Below are positions 23,901 to 32,685 of a DNA stretch of 64,000 bases, piece by piece. Made by a program: the position numbers and the translations under genes. The DNA comes from Microbacterium aurum (GTDB lineage: Bacteria; Actinomycetota; Actinomycetes; Actinomycetales; Microbacteriaceae): assembly GCF_016907815.1 (NCBI RefSeq), contig NZ_JAFBCQ010000001.1:1736001-1800000 (forward strand). The letters run 5' to 3'. The notes under the pieces were generated by a model. That model was given only the letters and a program-made list of their open reading frames with translations, searched no databases and was not told the origin of the DNA. Every line of letters starts with the position of its first letter. Position 1 is the stretch's first letter.

Positions 23901-24834
23901 TGCGCGCCGTCCCGGCGTCGACGACGTAGCGGATGCCGGGCACGGTGAGGCTCGTCTCGGCGACGTTCGTGGCGAGGATCACCCGCCGGCGGACGCCGGC
24001 GACCCTCGACGGCTCGAAGACCCGGTGCTGCTCGGCGGCCGACAGGCGCCCGTAGAGGGGGAGCACTTCGGTCGGCCGGGCATCCTTCGCGTACATGCCG
24101 CGCACGGCATCCGCCGCGTCGCGGATCTCCGCCTCGCCCGGGAGGAAGACCAGCACATCGCCGTCGGGCTCGCGATCGAGCTCGCGCAGGGCCGCGAGGA
24201 GCGTGTCGACGTCGTCGGGGTCCTCGTCAGGACTGCGGTAGCGGATCTCGACGGGATACGTGCGCCCCGACACCTCGACGATGGGGGCGGGGTCGCCGCC
24301 GGGCGCGGCGAAGTGCCGGGCGAAGCTCTCCGGGTCGATCGTCGCCGACGTGATGATGACCTTGAGGTCGGGGCGCTCCGGCAGGATGCGGGCGAGGTAG
24401 CCCAGCAGGAAGTCGATGTTGAGCGACCGCTCGTGCGCTTCGTCGACGATGATCGTGTCGTAGCGGCGCAGCAGCCGGTCGCGGTGGATCTCGTTCAGCA
24501 GGATGCCGTCGGTGACGAGCGCGATCTTCGTGTCGGCCGAGACCTGATCGGTGAAGCGCACCTTGTAGCCCACGGCGCCGCCGAGAGGCACCTGCAGTTC
24601 CTCGGCGATGCGCTCCGCGATCGTGCGGGCGGCGATGCGGCGCGGCTGCGTGTGCGCGATCCGGGTGCGGCCGAGCTCGAGGCAGATCTTCGGCAGCTGC
24701 GTCGTCTTGCCCGACCCGGTGGCGCCCGCGACGATCACCACCTGGTGCCCGTCGATCGCGCGCGCGATCTCGTCCCGCGCGGCGCTGACGGGCAGCTCCG
24801 GGGGATAGGAGATCACGGGGACGGCAGAAGGCAT
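20932..24834 (-). CDS. hrpA: ATP-dependent RNA helicase HrpA
   Basis: A 1300-residue DEAH-box helicase, the usual length for bacterial HrpA. Motif I is VAGATGSGKTTQLPKIC (about residue 35), motif II is DEAHERSLN (about 130), motif III SATID, and motif VI RSGRAGRTSDG. The HA2/winged-helix and OB domains follow, and the last roughly 550 residues are the DUF3418 domain specific to HrpA. The family resolves stalled ribosomes and processes mRNA. ATG 24834 is chosen because motif I follows at the right distance and TAGGAT lies 8 nt upstream; the frame stays open far upstream by chance. Confidence 0.95.
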   Translation of the reverse strand: MPSAVPVISYPPELPVSAARDEIARAIDGHQVVIVAGATGSGKTTQLPKICLELGRTRIAHTQPRRIAARTIAERIAEELQVPLGGAVGYKVRFTDQVSADTKIALVTDGILLNEIHRDRLLRRYDTIIVDEAHERSLNIDFLLGYLARILPERPDLKVIITSATIDPESFARHFAAPGGDPAPIVEVSGRTYPVEIRYRSPDEDPDDVDTLLAALRELDREPDGDVLVFLPGEAEIRDAADAVRGMYAKDARPTEVLPLYGRLSAAEQHRVFEPSRVAGVRRRVILATNVAETSLTVPGIRYVVDAGTARISRYSVRSKVQRLPIEAISQASAQQRSGRAGRTSDGIAIRLYGEEDFLARPEYTEPEILRTSLASVILQMLALGFGDIEEFPFLTKPDSRGVKAAFELLTELRAVTASRRLTKLGREIARLPIDPRFARMLIEARRLGVTRDVLAIVAGLSIQDVRERPSADDAAAREQADRLHARFADPTSDFLSILNLWNHLQDQQRELGSSAFRRMCRAEYLNYVRVREWFDVHRQLRQLTGPSTGPAADGAADPALVHRATLAGLLSHIGILDTRSVSRTVPDKRKKPIAEYRGARGAKFSIFPGSALRKASPDAVMAAELVETSRLYARTVAVIDPAWAEELAGDLAHRQLSDPHWSKDAGAAVAAEKVTLFGVEIIPRRRVQLARIDREQARELFLRHALVEGEWSVAHLDKKLTAFERRNLELRRRLEKVEERERRRDILVGDEAVFAFYDARIPQDVFDVRSFETWWREASARTPHLLDMTEADLLDDAGRSDERDFPGRWTQGDQVLSLAYRFEPGSPEDGVSVVVPLPLLAGLRPDGFDWQVPGLRAELVTALLKALPKAIRRHVVPAADWAAKLGEEIAGDGPEHHDGLPAQSLRAALAQRIQRVANQPVTPADFDLDRVPTHLGMTFRVVDHRGRTVGTSRDLADLQSRLAGRAREQVARTLARPGAAARSGPGPAGGAIARDAAAGAAPGGVPAASVVERTGLLTWDIGTLPDVVDTKVAGGVVRGYPALVDEKESVALRIEATPERAARLTHAGVRRLLLLAVPSPSAYVLEHLTAAEKLSLAASPYPSAKALIEDARIAVADAVLARTAPGGVRAPDQFAAARDAFSAAVVDELFQAVSLVARILTLQRDVERAIKGQNSMTLLAALGDVKAQLAGLVFPGFVSRTGLARLAHLPRYLQGALERVQRLADNPGRDRQRMTEFERAATLYAEAGGTLPLAPDAAAHLARARWLLEEYRVSLFAQQLGTAEQVSLQRVTKALAGKE

Positions 24835-24842
24835 AGCCCTCC

Positions 24843-24848
24843 ATCCTA
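24843..24848 (-). promoter_or_regulatory. -10 box (TAGGAT) for hrpA
   Basis: Minus-strand TAGGAT ends 8 nt before the ATG at 24834. A GGAGGG lies in between, so a short leader with a ribosome site is also possible. Confidence 0.4.
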
Positions 24849-24849
24849 A

Positions 24850-25713
<864 letters not shown>

Positions 25714-25715
25714 CC

Positions 25716-25745
25716 GGCGGCGTGACGGTCGGCGACGACGCCGCC
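25716..25745. terminator. Stem-loop between the aldo-keto reductase and pmt
   Basis: GGCGGCGT (25716-25723) pairs with ACGCCGCC (25738-25745) around a 14-nt loop, located between two convergent stop codons. Confidence 0.5.
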
Positions 25746-25753
25746 CGCGATCC

Positions 25754-27343
25754 CTACACCCAGCCCTGCATCCAGTTGTGCAGGCGGTAGAAGTCGTACG
25801 GCACCTGGGTCGCCGACCACAGCGGGTACCAGAACAGCGACAGCACGACGGCGACCCCGAGGAAGACGAGCACGACCCGCTGACCGGCCGTCCGCCGGTC
25901 CACGCTCGCATGGGCGGGACCGGCGATCTCGCGCAGCGCGAAGGTCAGCGCGAGCAGCAGGAACGGCCAGATCACGATCGTGTAGAACTGGAACACCGTC
26001 CGCTCGGGGTACGCCAGCCACGGCAGCCACGTCGCGGCGATGCCGACGAGCACGACGGCGTGCCGCCAATCGCGGCTCACGACGAACCGGTAGACGAGGT
26101 ACCCGGCCGCCGCCACCGACGCGTACCACAGCAGCGGGTTCGGCATGCTGTAGAGGATCTGCAGACAGCCGTTCTGCCCGACGCAGCCGCCCTGGCCGTC
26201 CGGCGTCGCCTGGGCGTACATCGAGGTGGGACGCCACAGCAGCGGCCACTGCCACGCCGGGCTCTGGTAGCTGTGCGGCGAGGTCATCCCCGTCATCGAG
26301 TTGTAGATCGTGACGTGATAGCGCCACAGGCTCTGCAGGGCCAGCGGCACCCACGAGAAGACACCCGTCGCGGGGTTCGCGTCGGCGGCGTGACGGTCGT
26401 AGCCGCCGTCGCTGAGAAGCCATCCCGTCCACGAGCCGAGGTAGACGATGAACGCGACCGGCACGAGCAGGACGAAGGACACGAGGCCCTGACGCACGGC
26501 ATCCATCGGCCAGAACACCACGCCGAGGCGCCGCCGCTCCAGCGCGTCGGTGACGACGAGGTAGAGGCCGATCGCGGCGAGCACCCACACGCCGGACCAC
26601 TTGACGGCCGAGGCCGCGCCCGCCGCCGCGCCGGCCGCGATCACCCACGGCCGGTTCCACAGCACGGCGCCCCACGCCGGCGGCTCGTCGCCGCGCATGC
26701 GCGCGACGGTCGCAGCCGCCAGTCGGTCGGGGTGCCGGCGCCGGTCGAGGATGACGAACCAGAACGCCAGCAGGATGAAAAACGCCAGGAACACATCCAG
26801 GAGCGAGACCCGGCTCATGACGATGCCGAGACCGTCGATCGCGAGCATGCCCGAGGCGACGGCGGCGAACACCGTCGAGTTCGTCAGCGCCTTGGCGACG
26901 AGGTACAGCAGCAGCACGAGCGCGGTGCCGAACAGGGCGGTCATGATCCGCCAGCCGAACGAGCTGTCGGGGCCGAACAGCCACATGCCGACGCCGATGA
27001 GGTACTTGCCGAGCGGCGGGTGGACGACGAAGCTCGGGTCGGTGGTGAAGATGTCGGTCTCGCCCGCCGCGAAGCGGGCGTCGGCGCCGTCGGGCCAGGT
27101 CGCCGCGTAGCCGAGGTTCCACTGGCTCCAGGCATCCTTCACGTAGTACGTCTCGTCGAAGACGAGCGCGTGCGGGTGGCCGAGGTTCCACAGGCGCAGG
27201 ATGCCGGCGACGACCGTGATGAGAAGGGGCGCGAGCCAGCCGTACAGGCGCTGCAGTCGCGGCTCTGCGGCGACCCGCTCGCGCCAGCGGTCGTAGAACG
27301 ACGGGCGCTGGGTCGGCAGCAGCGGCTCGGCGGTGATCGTCAC
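25754..27343 (-). CDS. pmt: Polyprenyl-phosphomannose-protein mannosyltransferase (Pmt)
   Basis: A 529-residue GT39-family integral membrane enzyme that transfers mannose from a polyprenyl carrier to Ser/Thr of exported proteins, coupled to Sec secretion. About 10-11 helices are evident. The catalytic acidic pair is Asp63-Glu64 in VFDETYYVKDAW; HPPLGKYLIGVGMWLFG lies in the first luminal loop region, and the C-terminal four-helix domain ends in MQGWV, typical of actinobacterial Pmt. GTG 27343 follows TAGGCT by 7 nt, with no ribosome site. Its -10 box overlaps that of rsmI on the other strand. Confidence 0.93.
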   Translation of the reverse strand: MTITAEPLLPTQRPSFYDRWRERVAAEPRLQRLYGWLAPLLITVVAGILRLWNLGHPHALVFDETYYVKDAWSQWNLGYAATWPDGADARFAAGETDIFTTDPSFVVHPPLGKYLIGVGMWLFGPDSSFGWRIMTALFGTALVLLLYLVAKALTNSTVFAAVASGMLAIDGLGIVMSRVSLLDVFLAFFILLAFWFVILDRRRHPDRLAAATVARMRGDEPPAWGAVLWNRPWVIAAGAAAGAASAVKWSGVWVLAAIGLYLVVTDALERRRLGVVFWPMDAVRQGLVSFVLLVPVAFIVYLGSWTGWLLSDGGYDRHAADANPATGVFSWVPLALQSLWRYHVTIYNSMTGMTSPHSYQSPAWQWPLLWRPTSMYAQATPDGQGGCVGQNGCLQILYSMPNPLLWYASVAAAGYLVYRFVVSRDWRHAVVLVGIAATWLPWLAYPERTVFQFYTIVIWPFLLLALTFALREIAGPAHASVDRRTAGQRVVLVFLGVAVVLSLFWYPLWSATQVPYDFYRLHNWMQGWV

Positions 27344-27350
27344 GGCGACA

Positions 27351-27360
27351 AGCCTATGCT
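27351..27360. promoter_or_regulatory. Bidirectional promoter core: overlapping -10 boxes for pmt and rsmI
   Basis: AGCCTATGCT contains TAGGCT on the minus strand (27351-27356) and TATGCT on the plus strand (27355-27360), which share the TA at 27355-27356. The start codons follow after 7 nt (GTG 27343) and 6 nt (GTG 27367). The two genes therefore cannot both open this region at the same instant. Confidence 0.6.
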
Positions 27361-27366
27361 GGGGCG

Positions 27367-28182
27367 GTGATCATCCTCGCCGCGACGCCGATCGGAAACC
27401 TCGGCGACGCCTCGCCGCGCCTGGTCGCGGCGCTCGAGGAGGCGGGCACGATCGCCGCGGAGGACACCCGCACGGCGCAGCGGCTGCTGCAGGCGCTCGG
27501 CGTCGCAAACCGGCCGCGCCTGGTCGCCCTGCACGACCACAACGAGCGGCAGCGGTCGGCCGACCTCGTCGAGCGGGCCCGGGACGAGGACCTCCTCGTG
27601 CTCTCCGACGCCGGCATGCCGACCGTCAGCGATCCCGGCTACTCCCTCGTCGCCGCGGCGGCGGCCGCCGGCGTCACCGTGACGGCGATCCCGGGGCCGA
27701 GCGCCGTCGTCACGGCGCTCGCCGTCGCGGGACTGCCGACCGACCGGTTCACGTTCGAGGGCTTCCTGCCGCGGAAGACCGGGGACCGGCGGCGCGCGCT
27801 GGAGCAGCTGGCGACCGAGCCGCGGACGATGGTGTTCTTCGAGGGCCCCTCGCGGCTGACGGAGACCCTCGCCGCGATGGCCGACGCCTTCGGCGCCGAC
27901 CGCCCCGCCGCCGTCTGCCGGGAGCTGACGAAGCTGCACGAAGAGGTCGTGCGCGGCGGTCTCGCCGAGCTCGCCGAGTGGGCCGCCGGCGGGGTGCGCG
28001 GCGAGATCGTCGTCGTCGTGGGCGGAGCGCCCGCGCGTCAGGTCAGCGCCGACGACGCCGTCGCCCAGGTGCAGCAGCTCGTCGGCGACGGCATCCGGTT
28101 GAAGGATGCCGCCGCCGAGGTCGCCGCAGCGACCGGGCTGAGCTCGCGCGACCTGTACCAGGCGGTGCTCGCCGCGCGCTGA
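27367..28182 (+). CDS. rsmI: 16S rRNA (cytidine1402-2'-O)-methyltransferase RsmI
   Basis: A 271-residue tetrapyrrole-methylase-fold enzyme that 2'-O-methylates C1402 in the decoding centre. Motifs are ILAATPIGNLGDAS (N-terminal SAM site), AEDTRTAQRLL, LSDAGMPTVSDPGYSLV, IPGPSAVVTALAVAGLPTDR and FEGFLPRK, all standard for RsmI. GTG 27367 sits 6 nt after TATGCT. The end converges on the GH13 gene with a 4-nt gap and no obvious terminator. Assignment is firm. Confidence 0.96.
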   Translation: MIILAATPIGNLGDASPRLVAALEEAGTIAAEDTRTAQRLLQALGVANRPRLVALHDHNERQRSADLVERARDEDLLVLSDAGMPTVSDPGYSLVAAAAAAGVTVTAIPGPSAVVTALAVAGLPTDRFTFEGFLPRKTGDRRRALEQLATEPRTMVFFEGPSRLTETLAAMADAFGADRPAAVCRELTKLHEEVVRGGLAELAEWAAGGVRGEIVVVVGGAPARQVSADDAVAQVQQLVGDGIRLKDAAAEVAAATGLSSRDLYQAVLAAR

Positions 28183-28186
28183 GCGG

Positions 28187-30139
28187 TTACCGGGCGGGCC
28201 CGCCGAGCTGGGCGAAGGCCTCCGGGGTCGCCTCCGTCTCCGCCGCGCGCGACGGCGGCGCCGTCACACCGGGCAGTGCCCAGGCCGCGAACGCGGTGCC
28301 CGCGGCCCGGACGCGCACGTCGCCGGCATCCGTCACGGTCACCGTCGCATCGCCGTACAGCGCCGTCGCCGCCTCGGCGCCCGGCAGCAGCACCGCCGGG
28401 ATCGTGGCGTCGGCCGCGCCGCGCGTGGCGAGCACCAGCACGCTCTCCTCGGCACTCTCGCGGACGAACACCGCCGCCGCGTCGTCGACGTACAGCCACC
28501 GCAGGCCCCCCGTCGCCAGCACCGGATGATCACGGCGCAGCCGGAGCATGTCGCGGTACAGCGCGATGCGCGCGGCGTGCGCGGGCTCGGCGGCACGGTC
28601 CCACGGCATCGGCGCGCGACTCATCTCGCCGTCCACGGCCTCCAGGCCGAACTCGTCCCCGGCGTAGACGACGGGCAGTCCCGGCAGGCTCACCGACAGA
28701 CCCAGGGCGACCGGCACGGCGCCGTCCGTGGCGTACGTCGCGAACCGCGCCGTGTCGTGCGTGTCGAGTGCCGACATCGTTCCCAGCTGCACGCGCCACG
28801 GGATCTGGCTCGTGAACCGCTGCAGCTGTGCGACGAACTGCCGGGCGGTGTACCGCGGCATCCCGGTGGGGATGCCGAAGAACCACATGTCGTCCGTCTC
28901 CTCGCCGTCCCAGCCGTAGTGCGGAATGCGGCGCGCCTCGCCCAGCCACGCCCACACCCCGCGCGTGAACGCCGGGTAGGTCATGCCGCCGTGCCAGGCG
29001 TCGCCCTGCAGGTCGGTCGCGGCGTCGTTGGTCGACTCCGCCACGAGCAGCGTGTCGGGAGCGACATCGATCATCGTCCGCCGCAGCGCCTGACGCACCT
29101 CGGCGTTGAGGTCCTCCGCGCCGAGCCTCCCGGTCATGTTCGCGACGTCGATGCGCCAGCCGTCGATCGAGTACGGCGGCTTCAGCCACCGTGCGACGAC
29201 CGAGTCGGGCCCGTCGATGAAACGGCGGCGCAGCTCGCCGGAGTTCCAGTTGAACTTCGGCAGTGTCGGCGCATCGAGCCACGTCTCATACGTCGTGTTG
29301 TCGTCGTCGGTGAAGTAGTAGAACCCGCTCTCCGGCGCATCCGGGTTGCCGTGGGCGGCGCGGAACCACTCGTGGGCGATGCCCGAGTGATTCGTCGTGA
29401 GATCGCCGATGACGCGGATGCCGCGGGCGTGCGCCGCCTCGATCATCCGGCGGTACGCGTCGTCGCCGCCGAGGACGGGATCGATCCGGTCGAAGCTCGA
29501 CGCGTCGTAGCGGTGGTTGGACTCCGCCGGGAAGACCGGCGTGTGGTACAGCACGGTGACACCCAGGTCGACGAGATGGTCGAGCTTCTCGATGACGCCG
29601 TCGAGGTCGCCGCCGTAGAACTGCCGCCCGCGCCCGGGGTGCACCGGGTCGAGCGGTTCGTCCCACGCGGCGGGGAGCGCCCACGCCGGCGCGGGGCGCT
29701 CGTCGGCCGCCGCCGACCGCGCGAAGCGGTCGGGGAAGATCTGGTACATGATGGCGTCGGCGAGCCACGACGGCGGCGGGTTGCCGGCGACGAGGGCGAA
29801 GTCCTGCCCGTCGAGGGCATCGATGTCGCCGAGGCCGCCCTGGTTCAGCACCTCGACGCGGCCGTCGGCGTGGACCAGGTGGAACCGGTAGCCGTGCCGG
29901 GGGTTGGCGACGGTGATGCGGGCGGTCCACCATTCCCAGCCGTCGGCGGCGCCGTCACGGACCGCGTCGACCCACGCCGGCTCGTGATCGGGGTTGGAGC
30001 GCACGAGCACGCGGGTGACCGGCCCGTACCCGTCGGGAACGCGGATGCGGACATCGACCTCGTCGCCGAGGACCGGCGCGGGATGCGACACGTACAGCGG
30101 GGAGCCGTCGTGGTGGGGACGCAGGGCAGGGGTTGTCAT
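28187..30139 (-). CDS. Intracellular GH13 amylolytic enzyme (neopullulanase/cyclomaltodextrinase-like)
   Basis: A 650-residue GH13 enzyme. An N-terminal beta domain (about 1-125, WWTARITVANPRHGYRFHLV) of the kind found in neopullulanases precedes the barrel, which opens with IMYQIFPDRFARS. Conserved regions are present: VIGDLTTNH (I), DGWRIDVANM with the nucleophile Asp (II), LLVAESTND with the acid Glu (III) and ALDTHDTARF (IV). There is no signal peptide, so it should cleave imported maltodextrins in the cytoplasm. A ribosome site (TGGAGGT) precedes the ATG. Last gene of the mal operon; alpha-glucosidase activity is the main alternative. Confidence 0.88.
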   Translation of the reverse strand: MTTPALRPHHDGSPLYVSHPAPVLGDEVDVRIRVPDGYGPVTRVLVRSNPDHEPAWVDAVRDGAADGWEWWTARITVANPRHGYRFHLVHADGRVEVLNQGGLGDIDALDGQDFALVAGNPPPSWLADAIMYQIFPDRFARSAAADERPAPAWALPAAWDEPLDPVHPGRGRQFYGGDLDGVIEKLDHLVDLGVTVLYHTPVFPAESNHRYDASSFDRIDPVLGGDDAYRRMIEAAHARGIRVIGDLTTNHSGIAHEWFRAAHGNPDAPESGFYYFTDDDNTTYETWLDAPTLPKFNWNSGELRRRFIDGPDSVVARWLKPPYSIDGWRIDVANMTGRLGAEDLNAEVRQALRRTMIDVAPDTLLVAESTNDAATDLQGDAWHGGMTYPAFTRGVWAWLGEARRIPHYGWDGEETDDMWFFGIPTGMPRYTARQFVAQLQRFTSQIPWRVQLGTMSALDTHDTARFATYATDGAVPVALGLSVSLPGLPVVYAGDEFGLEAVDGEMSRAPMPWDRAAEPAHAARIALYRDMLRLRRDHPVLATGGLRWLYVDDAAAVFVRESAEESVLVLATRGAADATIPAVLLPGAEAATALYGDATVTVTDAGDVRVRAAGTAFAAWALPGVTAPPSRAAETEATPEAFAQLGGPAR

Positions 30140-30156
30140 GATGACCTCCAGGAGAC

Positions 30157-30174
30157 GCCGACACCGACGTCGGC
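30157..30174. repeat. Palindromic element upstream of the GH13 gene
   Basis: GCCGAC (30157-30162) and GTCGGC (30169-30174) are inverted around ACCGAC; the nested CCGACGTCGG (30164-30173) is itself a perfect 10-bp palindrome. It sits in the 96-nt gap between the amylase and GH13 genes, 17 nt upstream of the GH13 start, as either a regulator site or an mRNA hairpin. Confidence 0.4.
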
Positions 30175-30235
30175 ACGGATGCGACGTGGTTGCACAGCGG
30201 GAGCCATGACAGAGCCCTTGAGTTGTGCCTCGATC

Positions 30236-31720
30236 CTATGACAGACGCGCACCGATGTGGAGAGCGATCGCGCCCTCCGCGGGGACGTCTGCGGTGACGG
30301 TTCCGCCGCTCACCGTGACGGTCGTGCCGGCGCACGCGCCGGCCGAGATCCCGCCGCCGGCGCCGCCGGAGATCACGTCGCAGTACCGGCCGTCGGGCAG
30401 TCCGACCGGGACGGTGGCCGCGGCATCCGCCTCGGAGGGGTTCACCAGCAGCAGCGCGCGCGTGTCGCGTTCGAAGCCGTCGACATCGCCGTCGCCGACA
30501 CCGGGCAGCCGCGGCGCGTCGGCCGCGATTCGGCGCAGCTCCAGCAGCCCCGCGATCGCTGTCCACGCCTCGGTGCAGACGCCCTCGCCATCGGCGTACT
30601 GCGCCTTCGGGCCGGTGACGCCGGCGCAGTCCCAGCCGATGACCCGGCCGTCGGCGTCCTGCGGGGCGCCCGCGTCACGGTCGCTGAAGGCGTAGCCCGA
30701 GTAGACCACCGGCGTGCCGTAATCGTCGGCAAGCATGAGCGCGTTCGCGATGAGATAGAGGCCGCCGTCACGGTAGGTGACGGATGCCTCGCCACGCTCG
30801 GTGTCGTGGTTGTCGACGAACACGACGGCATCCGCGCTCGGCACGTGCAGCGGCCGCGCGGAGGCCGGCCCCGCACCGAGCGCGGGGTCGGTGATGACGC
30901 CCGCTTTCAGCCCGGGCCCGAGGTCCCGCGCGTACTGGAACTCGAACACCTTCCCGGCGCCGGTGTACTCCTCCGGCTGCACGGGCTCCGACCCCGAGCC
31001 GCGGATGACCTCGCTCATGATGACGGTGTCCTCCGGCAGCAGGTCGACGATCGCCTGCACGTCGGCGGCGGCCATGTGCTTGGCGGCGTCGATGCGGAAC
31101 CCGGCCACACCGAGGTCCCGCAGATGCCGGAGGGAGCCGGCGATCGTCTCGCGCACGGTGGCCGACCCGGTATCGAGGTCGGCGAGGTTCGACAGCTCGC
31201 ACGTCTGCACCTGCTCACGCGAGCTGTAGTCGGCGATGTCGTCGTCCGCGGTCAGGCCGCAGTGGTGGAAGTCGCCCTCGTCGTACAGGCCCGGGTAGTC
31301 ATAGTGGGTGAACGCCGTCCCGGCGACGCCCGTGCCGGCGTCGATGCCCGCCATGTGGTTGACGACGGCATCCGCGATCACCGCGACGCCCACGGCGGCG
31401 CACCGCGACACCATGTCGGCGAACTCCGCCTCGGTGCCGAGCTTCGATTCCACCCGGTACGAGACCGGCTGGTAGCTCGTCCACCACTGCGCGCCCTCGA
31501 TGTGCTCCTGCGGGGGAGAGGTCAGCACCCACGCGAACCCGGCCGGTCCGATCGTCGACTCGCACTCCTCGGCGATCGACGTCCACGGTCGCTGGAAGAG
31601 CTGCACGCCGGCATCCGCGGGCTTCTCGCGGTCGACGGCGACGGGCGCCGTGCACGCGGCGAGGGCGGATGCCGCGAGCACGGCGATCATCGCCGCCGCG
31701 GCGGCGCGGCGCCCCGGCAT
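30236..31720 (-). CDS. Secreted lipoprotein alpha-amylase (GH13)
   Basis: A 494-residue alpha-amylase. A lipoprotein signal peptide ends in the lipobox ALAAC at Cys23, so the mature enzyme should be anchored outside the membrane. The catalytic domain resembles animal-type amylases (GVQLFQRPWTSIAEECE, then SYQPVSYRVESKLGT). Active-site regions are DAVVNHMAG (I), GFRIDAAKHMAA with nucleophile Asp (II), DTVIMSEVI with acid Glu (III) and VFVDNHDTERG (IV), followed by an all-beta C domain. It would degrade extracellular starch to dextrins for the co-transcribed transporter. Starts 4 nt after malG. Confidence 0.92.
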   Translation of the reverse strand: MPGRRAAAAAMIAVLAASALAACTAPVAVDREKPADAGVQLFQRPWTSIAEECESTIGPAGFAWVLTSPPQEHIEGAQWWTSYQPVSYRVESKLGTEAEFADMVSRCAAVGVAVIADAVVNHMAGIDAGTGVAGTAFTHYDYPGLYDEGDFHHCGLTADDDIADYSSREQVQTCELSNLADLDTGSATVRETIAGSLRHLRDLGVAGFRIDAAKHMAAADVQAIVDLLPEDTVIMSEVIRGSGSEPVQPEEYTGAGKVFEFQYARDLGPGLKAGVITDPALGAGPASARPLHVPSADAVVFVDNHDTERGEASVTYRDGGLYLIANALMLADDYGTPVVYSGYAFSDRDAGAPQDADGRVIGWDCAGVTGPKAQYADGEGVCTEAWTAIAGLLELRRIAADAPRLPGVGDGDVDGFERDTRALLLVNPSEADAAATVPVGLPDGRYCDVISGGAGGGISAGACAGTTVTVSGGTVTADVPAEGAIALHIGARLS

Positions 31721-31724
31721 CCGA

Positions 31725-32684
31725 CTACTTCACCGAACCGGCCGTCAGGCCGCCCACGATGAACCGCTGCAGCGACAGGAACAGCGCCATCGGAAGGATC
31801 GCCGCAAGCACGGCACCGGCCGCGAAGACGCTCCAGTTGCGCGCCGTCTCCTGCGAGACGAACTGGTACAGGCCGACCGCGAGGGTCTGCTTGTCCGGGT
31901 CGACGAGGATGATCGACGCGATCAGGAAGTCGTTGGTCGTGGCGATGAAGCTCAGCAGACCGATGACGGCGAGCACCGGCGCGACCAGGCGCAGGATGAT
32001 CGTGAAGAAGATGCGCGCGTGGCCGGCGCCGTCGATCTTGGCCGCCTCGTCGATGGATGCCGGGACGGTGTTGAAGAACCCGTACATGAGGAACGTGTTC
32101 ACGCCCAGCGCACCGCCCAGATACACCATGATCAGGCCGAGCTGCGAGTTCAGGCCGAGCGCCGGGAAGATGTCGCCGATCGCGGTCATCAGCAGGAAGA
32201 TCGCGATGACGCCGAGCTGCTGCGGGAACATCTGCACCAGCAGCAGCGTCAGCAGGCCGAACCGGCGCCCCGAGAAGCGCAGGCGCGAGAACGCGTACGC
32301 CGCCAGGGCGCACAGCACGACCGTGAAGAACGAGGTCGTGAGGCCGATGAAGATCGTGTTCACGAACCAGTTGCCGTACGGGCGCAGCGGGTCCTGGAAG
32401 AGGGCGATGTAGGCGCCCAGATCGACGTTCGCGAACAGGTTGTTGGCCGTCAGCAGTGTTCCACCGGGGTTGAGCGAGGCCGACAGCACGTAGACGAGGG
32501 GGAACCCCGCGAACACGAGCATGACGATGCCGATGATGTGGCGCCAGCCGGTCTCGCGGAACCAGCGGCCGAAGGGGCGCCGTGGCTCCTTCGCCCCGGG
32601 GTCGCCGGCGCTGCCGGCGCCGCCGCTGCTGCCGACGCCGGGAACAGCGCCAGGGACGGTCAGGGTCTCAGGAATGGTGGTCAT
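31725..32684 (-). CDS. malG: Maltodextrin ABC transporter permease MalG
   Basis: A 319-residue binding-protein-dependent permease with six membrane helices after a Gly/Pro-rich cytoplasmic tail of about 40 residues. The EAA coupling loop is DEAAKIDGAGHARIFFTIILR near residue 213, and the C-terminus ends in FIVGGLTAGSVK, nearly the classic MalG ending. It pairs with MalF to form the channel. Its ATG lies 1 nt after the malF stop, so the two are coupled. The missing ATPase must come from elsewhere, probably a shared MsmK-type subunit. Confidence 0.95.
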   Translation of the reverse strand: MTTIPETLTVPGAVPGVGSSGGAGSAGDPGAKEPRRPFGRWFRETGWRHIIGIVMLVFAGFPLVYVLSASLNPGGTLLTANNLFANVDLGAYIALFQDPLRPYGNWFVNTIFIGLTTSFFTVVLCALAAYAFSRLRFSGRRFGLLTLLLVQMFPQQLGVIAIFLLMTAIGDIFPALGLNSQLGLIMVYLGGALGVNTFLMYGFFNTVPASIDEAAKIDGAGHARIFFTIILRLVAPVLAVIGLLSFIATTNDFLIASIILVDPDKQTLAVGLYQFVSQETARNWSVFAAGAVLAAILPMALFLSLQRFIVGGLTAGSVK

Positions 32685-32685
32685 G

